A DNA stretch of 64,000 nucleotides from Chinchilla lanigera (GCF_000276665.1 NW_004955518.1:1213048-1277047); one strand, 5' to 3'. Numbered from the stretch's first letter, positions 24,171 to 37,726 are shown. Numbers and translations are program-made. Notes: a model not told the origin generated them from the letters alone.

Positions 24171-27100
24171 TCACCAGTATCAATTCTCCACATTGCCACA
24201 GAACGTGGCTATGTGCAAAATGCCATGGAAACCCTTACTTAACTGGTTATTTCTCACAGTCTCATCAAGGAAACAACTGGCATGAGCTTTATGACAGTGC
24301 TACAAAAGCCAAGGCCTGGAGAAGAGACATCATTTTCAAAATACACCAAAAACAACACTAAGTGGTTTCTAGGAGCCTCGGACTTGACTCAGCCACTGTA
24401 TTTGCTCACTCTGGCCAGCGACTCCACTCTCTCCTGTGGGGGACACGTTTTCTGTCCAGGCCCTTTCTCAAAGCTGTCCTCAGACTTCAACCACCCAAAT
24501 GATCTTCAACAGCGCATCAACAAGAGCTTGGCAGTCCTCCCCAGGCCTGGAAAGTGGGAAGGGGATATGGAAAGAAGCCAAAGATATATTTTCAAGAACT
24601 CTTGGTATTTCATCCATGCTGATGGCTCTGGCACACATTCTTCTATCAGACAAATCCTCTCATTAATTCTTCTCATCCTGAGTTTGCATGCTGCAAAATT
24701 CTGCTTCCGCAAACTCGGCATCCATCTTTTCTGAGTCCTTGGGCAGAGAAAGTGCTTGTGTTTCACAAACTGTCCGGATGGCTAAATTACAGCAATTTTT
24801 CCCAGTGAGAGAGTTATTCAGACATTAAAACCCTCTTTATATTAAGCATCATAACCTTTCTCATATTCCCACAAAAAATTTTTGCTTTGCTCATTAAAAT
24901 GATTTGAGTTTCTGATGAGTATAATTTTTCAGGTAGCAATGCTTACTGCAACTCCTTCCGAAGCCCCTACCAGTGCCGAAGCACCAGTTAAGCACAATTA
25001 ATCAGACACTAAATGCTTTTAAATAGCTCTACCTCTTTTTTAAGTTGAGAAAAAGAGCTGTTTGGGCAAGTTTATGAGCTGACCTTGATTAAATTAAAGA
25101 GGTCAGGGATGGAACAGACTTCAAACCCATATTCAATCGTTTTTAAAAAATGACTTCCTTCCAATTAAGCAGGAATTAGCATGCAATATTTTGTTTCTGA
25201 AAGGTTAAAAGAATTCCTCTGAGAAGACAGCTCTCTTGTTAATAGCTTTTTATTGAACATGAGAGAGAAAGTGCTATGGATAATTTTATAAAAAGTGCTT
25301 TGTTAACATGGTGCTGATAATCTGGTATCAGTTATACTCCTTGGGAACCTACATGTTATATAGAAAATGCAAAAAGCCAATGACCAATTTCTACTGCAAA
25401 GCCCAAGGACCTAACAACTTTCACTTACTAAAAGAAATCAAGTGTATTTTATGTCTGCAATAACTTCAACTTAGCTCTAGCTTCAAATGTTACCTTGCCA
25501 ACTGCTCACTCTTTCTCTCAACCTCGTCCTGCACTTTGCCATATTCCTCTGGATTTTAGTGACTCAGAGAATATCTCATTCTTCCTGCTCTAAAGAGCTC
25601 CATGTGGAGAAGTAATGCATAACTAGGGAGGAGACTCCACAAGGACACATGCTGGAGCCTGGGACTCTGGGCTGCATCTGGGGACAGTGGCCCTGAAGGG
25701 AAGGCCAGAGATGCTGCTCTGTCAACTGCAGAGTCAAGTAGACCTGGGTTACACATAGGAGGGAGGCAGACGGGTAATGGAGAAAGAAAAGGAGCTTGGT
25801 GGTCAGATACCAGGTATGCGACTTGTGGCAAATGTTTTTCCTTCTTTTTTTGGTCTGAAATGGAAAACAAAAATATCTTTCAAGAATGGAAAATTAGGTC
25901 TACATAGTTTTCACTTCCTACCATTTATCTAACAAACTGTCACTCACCTAGCATGTCCAATGGCATGTGCTGGCTACTTGAAGAGAAAGGGATCCTGAGC
26001 TGGTCCATGGAGAGCGTGGAGTGGAAGATCCTTCCAGGCAGTACATGATCATCCTGATTTGCTTAAAGCAAACTTGGGAGGTTCTCTAGGGCCAACAGGG
26101 TTCAGGTGGACAAATGCATACTTATCAGATACTCTCAGCTCTCACAGACTTTACAACAGGGTTTCTTCACAAGCTTTTTGGCAGTGACTTGGAAAGTATC
26201 ATGAGCAGTGACTGTCTGGATCCTGATCACATGTATTCCAGGTAAAAAAAAAACTACTGACAGTAAGCAACACTCTCATATCCAGGGCCAAGTTTCAAAA
26301 TTGTCTTGTAAGACTTTGTTTCCTATTTTTTCCCTTAAATCGGCACTTACAATCTCATATTGTAAGAATTCACTGAATATTTGTTTTCATTTTATCACTG
26401 CTTTGTATTATGACACTGTTTAAAATAACACAGGGCCAAAGAGTTAAGGATAGAGAAATACTTAATTTGTTCTATGAATTTGGAAAAGAAGGCCATGTTT
26501 GCATTTGTGTGGGAAAGATGGCAGTGGTCCTGTTTGTCACCTGATGCAGAATTTGGACACATAAACGAAAGTCTGTGAAGCGCTTCCGTTTGCAAGCCAA
26601 GCTGTTTTCAAGCAAAAGCATTCACGAACTGAGGTACCACCATAAATAGTTTTAGGATGCTCAGGTTATACAAACTGCACTAGAAAACTCCAGTCGCAGT
26701 GGCGGCATTTCATAAACAACTGACTGAAACATCACTGAAAGAATGAAAACTCTCATCCTACCTCCAAAAGACTTACCAAATATTCCTTATAGATTAAGTT
26801 GCCCCTGAAAGTTGTAATCACAATCCCTCCCCCAAAATGTCCAATATAAGCTTTTGATTATTATTGGGAGTAACACAATTCAATTTTTTTGAGCATTTGG
26901 AGGAGGGAAGAGGAGATATATTTCTTCTGAGACCTCTTGCACATCAAACCTTCCCTGAGTCTGTGAATCTCAATAAGATTGATATTACTATAGATGCTCT
27001 CTCTAGACTTCTATTTCTAAGATATATTGAGAGTTACATCTCATAAAGAAAAGTCCTGGGAACAGGGAAACAGGGAGAGGCACTTCAACAACTCTTGAAA

Positions 27101-28259
27101 TTGGATGGTGTGTCAATAACCTGATGGTCTTCAGGTAGGCACCCCCAGGCCCTGGGACTGCTGGTACAATGGGGGGTCGGATAGGCTATCAAAGGTCTGA
27201 CTGATGTCAGATCTCAGATCAACCATCAAGTGGTGTTCAGAGAAATGTCCTTAGTTTCTTCCTTATAATTTTGGGAGTGAGGGAATGGAGTACACGGGTG
27301 GTGGTGTGTGGTTTACTGGAAACACATGACATGTCTCTGCTCCTCCTTAATGTGCTCTACTTCTCCAAAGACTTTCATCTTGCCTGAAGCCATACTGCAG
27401 ACACTGCTCTGAGGAAATAAATGTCATTCAACTAGAAAAGGGATTGTGCTAATTTCTTGAATATTTTGGAAAGCTGGCATTTCTGTTGGAGTGGGTTTAG
27501 AAACAGTGTGCTTGGTGCACTGCTAATGTTGAAGCGAATCTCCTTCCATTTAGTAGAAAATACTGAAAATTATCAGAAGACTAAGTATAAGGCCTATTTG
27601 CCTTTATCTGGACTCATATTTTAGAGTGATAAAGATCTTCAGTCACTTTTGCCCCCAAATGGTATCATGGATCCATGCACACAGCAGATGCTCAAAACCA
27701 GTGGTTGATTTTTACTTGGTTACTGACTTTTATGATGCTACTTATGGCATTTGAGAGAGATACTGGAGGTATTTTCCCATAAAGTTCAGTGGCACCATAC
27801 AAAGGTCATTAGCCTGGACAGAAGGAAGCCAGTACTGAGTTCTAGATTTTACACTTACTCCCTTGGGCAAATAACATATCTCCTCGACACGGTGCCACAT
27901 TTTTCATTTGGGAAGAAGTTACATAACATTATCCAAAGGGACTCATGGTTGTATATCTCCCCTGAGCAAGAATTCTACATTTCTGCCTAATTTGGAAGGT
28001 GATTTTTTTTTTCTTGCTTTTCTAATTTAAAAGTTATGCAAATAGGATTACCCCTTAGAATGGGAAAATTCTAATATGATGCGGTCTGGGAAGGTTAGAA
28101 TATTATGTTAAGTTAAATATAGAAACTCTCTAATTTAAAAGCAAAGGGCAAGTCAATAAATTCTAACTTGTCAGAATGATTGGAAATGGTCAGTTGGTAA
28201 TCCCTAACCAATATTAATTTTACCACAGATTCTCCTAATTAATTTATTTTATATATATA

Positions 28260-28490
28260 TAAATATATAATAGAAATGTTTTAGAAAAGTTTAAAGAAGT
28301 AAAAATAAAAACCACCTGCAATCACACCTTCTAGAGACAGTCATTGAATATTCTGACCCACATCCTTATAGATTTTCCTCTAACATATAAATTGTGAACA
28401 TTCTTTCACGCCATTAAGTCTTCTAAAACAGCATTTTTTTCAAGGCTGTTCATGGATATATTATTAACTTACACTATTAAGTGACTAATA
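28260..28490. repeat. Possible old L1M-type LINE fragment
   Basis: Order of motifs aaccacctgcaatcacacc, tagagacagtcattgaatat, gtgaacattctttcacgcc, attaagtcttctaaaacagc and ggctgttcatggatatatta resembles a common mammalian LINE 3' segment. Strongly diverged; family uncertain. Confidence 0.45.
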
Positions 28491-28514
28491 CTCTGGTGTT
28501 CAATATTTGTTTAA

Positions 28515-28657
28515 GCCAGGTGAGGTGGGACAAGTCTGTAGTCCTAGCAGCTACTTGGAAGGCTAAGGTCAGAAGATCACTTGAGCTCTAGAGTTTCAGA
28601 CCAGCTTGAGCAAAATAACAAGATCCTGTCTCTGAAAGAATGAATGAATGAAAAAAT
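28515..28657 (+). repeat. B1-like (proto-B1) SINE, old
   Basis: gccaggtgaggtgggacaag, gtagtcctagcagctacttg, gatcacttgagctctaga, agatcctgtctctgaaag, then an A-rich (GAAT)n tail. Diverged 7SL-derived monomer. Confidence 0.75.
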
Positions 28658-31600
28658 ATTTTAAAACTACAAGACTTTAAGGTAATTCGGAGAACTGAAA
28701 ATTTAGGCAACTGATTCAAGCAATGACCAAGGCCTCTGGACCACAGCAGCTCTAAAGGTCAGGGTGGGTTGCGGAACCTGTAACATCCTTTTTGGAATAC
28801 TACAATTAACAGATTCTGTCCTGGGGTTCAACACCTCTCTACTTCTCTGCTAGTCATGGGGAGTCTAAATAAAATTTTCTTTTTCAAGCAACTCCCCACA
28901 GAGTTCGCACACATTGTGTCTTGAACCTGGTGAGAAGAGGTTCTGGCACTTATTCCCTCTCCAGGATCAAGGACATTCAAGCAAGCACAAGAGAGTCTCT
29001 AAGCCATGTTGATATGGAAATGTTTACCATAATAATAATGTATACTGACACAAATATCAACTTCCAGGGCTTCTAAGTATAAGATAGGTATTATACAATG
29101 GCATTTGAACTTTCTGAGCAAAGGAAGAGAGTAATTATTGTTACCAGCTCCCCTTCTCGTTAGTTATGTGGCTACCTGGAATTTCACAAGATACCCCTCT
29201 CATTGAGGGATAGACCTTTATGTCATCAGCAGTGTTCAGATGGATGTCTAGGAGCCGAGGAGAAGTAGGACCATGATGCTCACCAACAGTGCTGAGAAGG
29301 TGGGAGCAGGACATTTTGATATGGCCTGCTATTGATTCTTTTGGCCAACATCCCACTTTAATAGCATTATAGTTACACTTCAAGATTTTAGATGGAGAAA
29401 TATAGAAGGAAATCGATAGATACTATCTTTCCTGTCAACTGGCCTACATATCTATCACTTTGCAGCCATGCTCACATTTAATGAACCTACAACAAGCTCT
29501 TAGGAGTTCTGGTCTAACACTAGGGTTTTAGTAACCTCAAGTATCCCCAGTAACCCCTTGAAGATTTTAGCTTCACCTCCCAAAGGTTCATGTAAAAGCC
29601 TATGATCCAGAACAGATATCCACTCATTTGCTCCATATTTTCTTTTTTAAGGCAAAAGGCAATTTTATATTTTAAAAATGACACTTTTTGCAGAGGGTAA
29701 TATGCTGACTTGCTGAAAGTATTTTCTGTAAGTATCTAAGAGAATCACAGATAAGCACTGCACAAAATACAGCAATGTTGAAAAGAATAAACCCTTTTTC
29801 ATAACTGAAATTTCTATTTGCTATTTACAAACTCAAAGGGAAAATTAGGAAATAAAGGTGCTAAGGAGTTTGTTCTTATAGTCAGGAAAAATAATAGCTT
29901 ACAAACTCACTCAGATTTTTTCATCTGTACTCCTCCAGAAATACTGATTCCCCCAGAGCTGGTGCAAGCCTCTCTTCAGTTCTAACAACGCTGTGTTAAC
30001 TTTGCTCAGATGTGAGCTGCACATATATTTTAACATCCTGTCAGGATGAGACACTAAAGTGTCAATAAAATGACACTAAAATAAATGTAAATTTAGATTG
30101 CTGTTACAAATGGCTGCTTGGCTCTGGAAGATGTTAGGTTGCTATAGTATTTTCCATAGTAATTTTGTATCTTATTACATAAATATTCCCTCAGTGTTCT
30201 TAAAGCCTGCTAAGGAAATGGGATTACATCCACTCTCCTATGTAATGGTCCTGCATCAAACCTTACCAGAAGGAAATGTCTAGAAAATGTAATAAACTGT
30301 AATCTAGATAATGGTGTTCCTGGCAGTTGAGAAGCATCAGGGCAGTTTAGGCTGTACACAGGCAGTAATGCTGTGACTGTATGCTGCTCATTGGCTATTT
30401 GTCTAAAGGCTCCCAAGGTCAGGGCCTCCTCAGTTCTCCCGTTATGAAGACTAGTTGTAACTTCCTCCTCTCTGCTGCCTGCCAACTACCCATCAGCCCA
30501 CCCTCCCATAGGCTCCAGGGCTAGTGGCACTAGAGAAGAAGCCAGTGCCACATAGAGCTGGAATCTGCCCTGCATAAGCAGCTGTGAAGGGCCATTTGGG
30601 GGAATCTACCCAACTCTAAGCTAGTGGTGAACAGGTGTGGATTGTTTAAGAACCCCAGTAGGGCTGAGCTGAATTTTATAGAGGTACAGCACAATGGAGT
30701 GATAAGAGTACTGGGGAGAATCCTTGGTCTTCTAGACACAATGCAGTTTCAGCAACATGGGTCAATTTACCAGAAGCACATAATTATGGAAAGTTTGTGC
30801 ACATATGACAGAGATATTAGGAATCATGGCAAGGTTAGGTGTTACATAAAAATAAGATTATAAAAGGGGCTAGTTTAGGTTGGAGATGTGAATTTATAGA
30901 ACAGATAAACACTGTCTGGGCAGCAGGAGGGCTTCCATTAAAAAGGAATCCTTTGCTACAGGATCAATTTAATAGCATCTGCCTCCTCGCATTTAAAAGA
31001 TAAAGCAACTTATAAAAAGAAATGATTTCTACATTTTTCAGAAGCATGTCCATTATGTGGAAAGGGAATTGTAACTGTACATAAAATCAGGGAGATGAAA
31101 AATTGACTCAAAATAAACATTTATTTGAATTCCTTTGGCAAGATTAGCAAAATTTATTAAGAAAAAAGAAGGGAAGGAAATAGAGAAAAGCCTTGGCTCC
31201 TGCAAATGAAGCTCTATTTTAAGCAGATAGAAAGGAAACAGCTCCTCAGCCACCTTAGATTTCTCTCATCATCTGTAAACCATATTAGTTCAAGTAATCA
31301 CGTTTCCTTGATTAGCATTTGGGTTTGCAAAAGACATATGCTTGTGTCTAAAGAATAAGCACTTGCCTTTAAATGCGTGGGCACTGCAGGACATAGCCTG
31401 CTGTTCCTCTCTCTCAGGAGGTAACTTCACAGGCCGTCATTACACTGAAGAATAGTTTATCCTTCCAGGCTTGCATTTAACAACCACACTGCGCCTTTGG
31501 GGTCTGCAGGTGCAGGAGTGAGCTCAGCCCCTGGTGTGTTGTCTCCAGCTAAGTCTCACCCCACTTTCCAATTTGAATGCTCTGTCCCTCTGCCAAGTTC

Positions 31601-32250
31601 TCAGCCACTCTAGCGTCACATGCTTTAGATCATAGTCAGGGTTTCCTAACAGGACGCAGCTGCCAGTTACCTGGCCCTCCTCAGCTGGCCCCTTCAGTTG
31701 GCTGTGAGCCCCTGTTGGGGCATTTAGTTTCCTTCTTCTACTGTGCCCAGCTGGTGCAGGGACAGCAGTGTGCCTCTTCCTGGGCTTGTGCCTCCCTGTT
31801 GACTACCCTCTAGGGTTTTTCAGAAGCACGACCACGCAAGAGATAAACTAAATCAGAAAACCAAAGATAGTCTTGGTATTATAAGCTATCATGGGACAGC
31901 CAGAGTCTTATTACTAATTTTTTTAAGTTAAAGATTTTAGCTACATATAAAACTATTCAAACCCAAAACTGCTAATTCTACCTGAACCTGAGTCCTTAAT
32001 TTGACTCAGTTGGCTAGAAGATTTGGAAAATCTTTATTCCACTTCTTAGTAAACTTAAAAAAATAAATAAGTCAGTACCTACATTGTGGTGAATTTCTAT
32101 GGAAAAGTGACAATACAGAAAATACTCTTTAATGATTAACAGGGTGCTTGCTCTTACAAAGAGCTCAGAACTACAATGAGGTATAACGAAGATCCAAGAG
32201 CATTTGTTTGTGTGCTACCTAATGACCTAACACATTCCTGCTGACTTGAA

Positions 32251-32396
32251 CCAGTGGTGTTATATGCATGACTATCCCATCGGGTGGCTTTTTATTAATT
32301 TCATTAGTAAAAAGACTGAGAAAAGTGATTTGATCCATTTATACCACCAGTGGTACAAGCCACCCAATGGAACAGTCATGCATTAGCCACTGATGG
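32251..32396. repeat. 146 bp inverted-repeat element, hAT-MITE-like
   Basis: Left arm 32251-32290 and right arm 32357-32396 are about 40 bp imperfect inverted repeats sharing atgcatgact and gggtggctt, separated by a 66 bp AT-rich centre. Near the outer ends are CAGTGG and CCACTG, as in hAT transposons. No clear 8 bp target-site duplication remains. The family is not recognised. Confidence 0.6.
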
Positions 32397-32529
32397 CTTC
32401 AGCCATCCAGCAGCAAGATATATGAATTACAGCCCTGTCGTGAACATGTAAAGGCTATTAAGCAGGGGATATTTCAGTTTTACTCTTCTAAAATCTGTGC
32501 TCAATGTACACTCATCAAATATTGAATGG

Positions 32530-32602
32530 GGGGCTGGGGATATAGTTCAGCTTGGCAAGTGCAAGGTCTGGAGTTCAAATCTCAGTACCAAAATATATAT
32601 AT
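32530..32602 (+). repeat. ID SINE, old and internally deleted
   Basis: gggctggggatatagttcag is followed directly by cttggcaagtgcaaggtctg, so part of the body between the A box and the conserved ggcaagtgcaagg is missing. An AT tail follows. Flanks attgaatggg and attggatggg look like a target-site duplication with one mismatch. Confidence 0.8.
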
Positions 32603-32779
32603 ATTGGATGGGTACACACAGTAGGTAGTGATGTTCATTTTAGTTCATACTAAATTTAATTCATTGGATTTAGATCATATGTCTTAGTAGACATTCCACT
32701 TTTATTAATTTAAAACATTTATTCTCTTCAAAAGTTATATCTTACCCTGGGAGCATGGTCTCCATATCTCATTTTACAG

Positions 32780-32952
32780 GGGGCACTGTGGATTGAACTT
32801 GGGGCTTTGTACGGAGCTACATTCCCAGCTCTCTTTATCTGTTTATTTATAGCCAGGGTCTCACTAAATTGCCTAGGCTGGGCTCAAACTTGCGATCTTC
32901 CTGTCTCAGCCTCAGAGTACTGGGATTACAGGGCAGTATCTCCACACTGGCT
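32780..32952 (-). repeat. B4 (ID-B1 dimeric) SINE
   Basis: Reverse-complement ID half (gattgaacttggggctttgt, gagctacattcccagctc), a T-rich linker, then reverse-complement B1 half (gggtctcactaaattgcc, cctgtctcagcctcagagta, ctgggattacagg). Confidence 0.85.
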
Positions 32953-32957
32953 TCAAC

Positions 32958-33041
32958 ATTTTGGGGGGCGGTTTGGCAGTATTGAAGTGAGGGTCTGGCA
33001 CACAGTAGGCAAGTGCTTTACCACCTAGCTACATCCTCAAC
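32958..33041 (-). repeat. ID-like SINE fragment next to B4
   Basis: Minus-oriented remnant containing gcacacagtaggcaagtgc and tttaccacctagctacatcc, the pattern of an old ID or ID-like unit. Confidence 0.6.
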
Positions 33042-33337
33042 ACATCTAACCCCTTTCTGCCCAGGTCCACAGTGCCTTCAGCAGGAGAGGTGTTTGGCCA
33101 GTGTTGGTCCATAATTAGACATAAGCCTATTCAACACGTGGCACTGAGCTTTGTATTAAATTCTAAATATTTTAGGAAAGGAACCACCTTTACTTGAGCA
33201 TACTTTTTAACACTTGGCTTTTAAATTTAATCAGAGCAAATGTTCTAATGATTACCACCTTCTTCCTGACTTCTGGGGCAGAGACACCAAAAACATCAGA
33301 ACCGGATGAAGGGAAACACGCAGTTAAAGTAAACAAA

Positions 33338-33515
33338 CTTTTATTGAGCACTTTCTTGGGGAAAGGCCCAGGGCCAGGTATTGGAGGACGACTGCACACT
33401 AAGCACTGTTAGCTTACTGAGCACCCACTCTGTACTCAGTAGTATCTGTAAACAGCATACACGCCATGGCTCACTTAACTCTGACAATGTCAGAACTACT
33501 GGGCTCTGTCAGGCA
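33338..33515 (-). repeat. MIR SINE
   Basis: ttattgagcactttcttggg, gggccaggtattggagg, ctaagcactgttagctta and ggctcacttaactctgac follow the MIR 3' half read backwards. Confidence 0.6.
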
Positions 33516-33574
33516 GGGCCTTTTTTCCCCTTGTGCACACCTGTCTCTCAGCCACTGTCAACTTAGATCTAGGG

Positions 33575-33720
33575 GAGAAAGGGAGAGGGAGGGGCTGGGG
33601 AGAGTGAGAGGGGGAGAAAGAGAGAGGAGAGGGGAAGAAGACAGGGAAAGTAAAGAAACGAGAGGGCTGGGGCAGACAAGGAAGGGGGAAGATGAGGGGT
33701 GAGAGGACAAGAGAGGAGGA
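33575..33720. repeat. Polypurine (GGGAGA-rich) tract
   Basis: About 145 bp, almost entirely purine on the plus strand, in irregular GGA/GAGA units. In the ENOX1 transcript this is a long polypyrimidine stretch. It generates spurious open frames on both strands. Confidence 0.95.
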
Positions 33721-35809
33721 GCAGATCTGCATGTGAATGTCGGGCTTCATTCCAGTAAGAAGCAGAAATAAATAACAATGCACTTGAATTTTTATCAGAA
33801 CTTATGTTCACATGCTTTAGAGTAGTATGCCAATCTTCTTGAGTGGATGCTTTCATAAATCTGTCTTGATTTTCAAATTTATCAACAATATGCATTTCCA
33901 TTCTTAGCGGCTTCCTAGTTTTGCTTCCAGAAACTCCTTTTGCCCTCTAGATCAGTGCATGAGGAAGTGCGAGCAGCCTTCCCAGAATTACATTGCAACG
34001 CTAGAGAACTGTAGCCAGAGACAGGTCATAAATTATCTTACGTGGTAAAAAGTAAAAATACAAAGGAATATTCTTCATAACCAAAAAGCAGAGATATATT
34101 GAAATATTTTGATTATTAATAAAAACTAAACCTAATATATCACATAAGTGCTTACATAATAAAATGTGTCTTTTATAGAAGCAAAGTCAATTCTCTCCAT
34201 CTCCCCCAGAAATAAGCCCCTAAGGTTAGCTTTTCCCTTGGGGAGATGACAAGAAAAACCTTGTGAGGATGCCAAAGCCTGGGGCATCCTTTGCAATGCG
34301 GTCCCATCATCATCCTAGCATGGGCAAGTGACTCCTCTTTTGCAAAGAATTTTCTTCCCTGGAGTTTCCCAGAATTCCTGGATCAGCTATTTTCCTAGGA
34401 GGTCTGAAGCAAACAGCTCTATTTTAGTAGAGAGGGAACAGGCAAGTGGTTCCAAGGAAGACAGAGAATTGCACCCTTCTTTCCGTACTTAGCACTACCA
34501 TCCTGATTCAGGACACCAGTCTCAGAGGCCTTCTGTAGGTGACTTGCAGTTCAAATGTGTACCTAAAGGTTAGTCTTGTGTAACTGAAGAAGATACCCTG
34601 AAAGGTGTTTCCCTTAGCTACAGGGCCGTGTTCCTCAACACTTGCCTCAAGCTGCCTTTGGCAGGGATTCCTGTAGAGTCTAGTCACAAGACCAGATGGA
34701 CATTTCTTGCTGTCAGGTCATGTCCCTGAATACCCAGGGTTGAAAGAAAAATAGCTGCCTGCCTTTTAGGAGGACCTTGAGGGTCCAATGGAATAAGAAA
34801 GGTTAACTGCTTTCTCTTCCCTTTAATCAGTCCTATGTTTTCTTCAGAAACCAAATCCATGTCCTCTGGTACAGCTCATTTTGAAGTTCATGAGAAAAAC
34901 TTTGAACTGCTTGGAACCTGGCATTTGAACTTCTGTTCTTTTATTGTTTCTCTCAGTGGTTGGTAGACAGCATGTACAGGCTGCGTTTGCTCATTAACTT
35001 TGGGGCCAAGTGACCATCCTGGCAAAAGTTTTTATAAGTTCAGGTTCTACTTCACATTCTCATCAGATGCCTGGGGAAAAAGCAAGTGAGGCTGGGATCA
35101 GTGCTCATCACTCAAGCTCTAAAGAAGACCTCTGACTCTGCTGAGGGTGGAGGTCCCTGACATATCATGGGACACTTCTGCCTCAGGGGACAGGTGCCAG
35201 TCCTGTAGGATGTGATGTTGCCAGGCTTACAGGAGCTCTCATGAACATTCTGGACAGTAGTTCTAGTTCCATCCTAAGAAGACTATGGGATAATACACAG
35301 TTTTCCTTTGCAAATTGATAAGTTGTTTAAAAAAATGTCAACCCCCCCATACACACAAAGGCACAGGTTCAAATCAAAATTTCTGATTGACTCAATTGTT
35401 TTCTTCTACCTCATAATGATGTTAAGAATCTGAGTCTCATGTAAACTTGCCCTTCATCAATAAACTTTAAAAATGATGATAAGAAAGTTTTTTAGAGACA
35501 ATTTTTTATCTCAAAACCTCAATGACTTTTTTAAAAAATCACACTAATCCTTCCTTCTTTTGACATATGAAGGCTTGTAGAATTGAAATGCTGTGAGGAA
35601 GGAGGTCTCAAATAAATCTAACCCCCATAGTAGAACATTCCCTAGAAATCTGTTATCAGCTTAGTAAGACACAACCATTGACATAGGTTTATTTTTCAGA
35701 CAAAAGATGTATAGCTTCAGAAAGTAGTGGCATGGTGCATACTTATACGCTAAGCTTCTAAGAGATTTAAATGAATGGTAATCGAGGATGAAAGGCAAAT
35801 TTGCTAAAG

Positions 35810-36002
35810 CAGTGGTTCTCAAACCTTAGCATACATCCATCAGAATTCCCTCCAGAGCTTAAGTCACAGATTGCTGAATCTCATTTGCCCACCCTCTAGA
35901 AGTTTCTGTTCAGTAAGTTGGGGTTGAGCCTCAAGTTACATTTCTAGTAAGTTCTTAGGTGATGTTTATATAGAATAGGGGCCACACTTTTGAGAAGCAC
36001 TG
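35810..36002 (+). repeat. MER5A (hAT-Charlie) non-autonomous DNA transposon, near complete
   Basis: Starts CAGTGGTTCTCAAACCTTAG and ends TTTTGAGAAGCACTG, giving the characteristic terminal inverted repeats. The interior tccatcagaattccctcc, cacagattgctgaatctc and tttctagtaagttcttagg matches MER5A order. About 190 bp. Confidence 0.9.
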
Positions 36003-37608
36003 CTTTAGGGAAATTAAAGCCCCTTCAGTAGGGCCTGGATTGGAGGGCTTTTTTGTGATTATACGAACCCCTCTGTGGTCTTGATGACCTAAGCTTTTTG
36101 GAATCTTGATTTTGGCTTCTAAATGCATCCAGGCACATCATCTAAAATATCCTGGAATGCTGATTATCTTAAGTCACAAGAAGTTAGTGAGCTGCAGTTG
36201 CTCGAAGAGGCTTTTAACAGAAAGATTGCATCTGACATGTCCTTGTCCACTTAAAATCTGACTCTCCAAGGAAGAATACAATTATCTCTGGACCACTTCC
36301 TGAGCTTTCATAACTAAACTCATACTGAAGGAAGAGAGAATACATCTGGATAGATTCTTGTCACTCATTCTTGTCTTTTATTTTGATCCCATTCCAAAGA
36401 GATGCATTTACAATCCATTGTCTTATGCATGGACCCACTGAGGCCTTATCTCAGGACAGTGTATATTTCTCCAAACCCACTGAAGACTCCTAAAAGAAAT
36501 TTACTATTTCCCTAAAAATTGTCTCCATTTCCACATTCTGTTCCTCACTTAGGGAAGAGGTATAAACACTTCTGAATCATGCTGGACTGGTGAATAATTA
36601 CACATTGTGATCACCTCCATGTGCCCCATAAATTTATGTATCTTTTCTTCTATTTAGTATGTTGTCAGTTTGTTTCAATGAACACAGGGAGCAAAAAGAA
36701 CTTTTTCCTTTTGTTCCTGTACTTCTACCAACAAGTTAGAAAAACTCCTCTATTTCTACACCTCTGCAATCTTTCTGTTCAAAACTTGAGACGGCATGTA
36801 TTTTATTCATGGGTATGTAAGAAAAGACAGATCAAACCTGTACTGCCTTTCTAATTTTCTTTTCCAGAAATGGTGGCAATTGTGGGTCTTCTCAGGCCAT
36901 TTGGACCACCCCCTTCCCTTCAGATGAATTGTCTCTCTTGGTGTTTCAATTTTTTAATAAACATTTCCTTGCTTACTTTTAAATTACCGAAGAATTTATA
37001 TATAATTCAAGGAGAGAGTTTTAATTAGCATCTCAGATTAGACAGAACACACAAAAGCAAGGTCCTTCCTAAATTTCCTTCCTTTTTTACAGCTCAAGTG
37101 ATGCCCCTACCATCGTACCAAATGGGGCTACCCTTTCAATTATAGGTTAGGTGAACCAAAATGTATTTTAAAAAGTCTAATTTTCTATCATGTGTTAGAA
37201 AAAGTCCAATATTCTATCTATGTTGGCTCAGAGGCTAAAAGGCTTCTTTAGGAATTAAACAATTCTCAAGTAAGAAGTACACTACCAAAATCAAATTTTA
37301 TCTATATTTCATTAGCAGCTATTGCTGCTATACTCTGGAAAGAGATTTTTATGGGAATAGGCAAATATCCCTGAAAAAGTTTAAGAGCTCCAGATCTACA
37401 TATTAAGAAACAACTGGAGCAATTTAAATCACTCTGTTCCTAAGAAGGAGTTCAAAGCCCTATTAATAAAAGGCAGAGTCACTCAAAGATGAAAGTTCAG
37501 TATCACTCAAAATTGAGTTATATTTCCATTCTCCAGTACTTACTCCCAGTCTAAGATCCGGACACCCATTATAATGTCTCATGGGTATGTTGCAGTTATC
37601 AGCATTAC

Positions 37609-37726
37609 CTGATTCATCGACTCGCATTTTTTTAGTAGGACTGTCACAGTTCTCATCATCAGACATTTCCATTTCTTCTTCGCGGCGGATGCCCATGAGC
37701 TGCTCACTTTGAGCATTCCGGAGCTC
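37609..37726 (-). CDS. ENOX1: ENOX1 internal coding exon (acidic linker, paralogue-specific)
   Basis: A 118 bp exon with acceptor tctactttcag and donor CAG|gtaatg. It begins in phase 0, encodes 39 residues (ELRNAQSEQLMGIRREEE, then MEMSDDENCDSPTKKMRVDES) and ends with one base (G) of the next codon. The segment is strongly acidic in its middle and then basic (TKKMR), with a CDSP motif that could be phosphorylated; that last point is inference. As I recall ENOX2, it shares the RREEEMEMSDDE part but carries EEMTE, discussed as its quinone or drug site, where this exon has ENCDSPTKK. This exon therefore best separates ENOX1 from ENOX2 in the window. No inactivating change is visible. Confidence 0.95.

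Larger units (their letters stand above)
13786..37608 (-). other. ENOX1: ENOX1 intron (23.8 kb) between linker and coiled-coil exons
   Basis: Intron with scattered MIR, MER5-type, ID, B1 and B4 elements, a long (GA)n tract, a purine tract and a 270 bp direct duplication, all listed separately. No exon-like conserved peptide was found. Stretches where I recognise nothing include 15900-17000, 17130-19190, 21730-22620, 22770-24030, 24180-28250, 28660-32240, 33730-35800 and 36010-37600. The AT-rich, repeat-free parts (for example 24800-25550) could hold conserved non-coding sequence, but that cannot be judged without an alignment. Confidence 0.85.
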
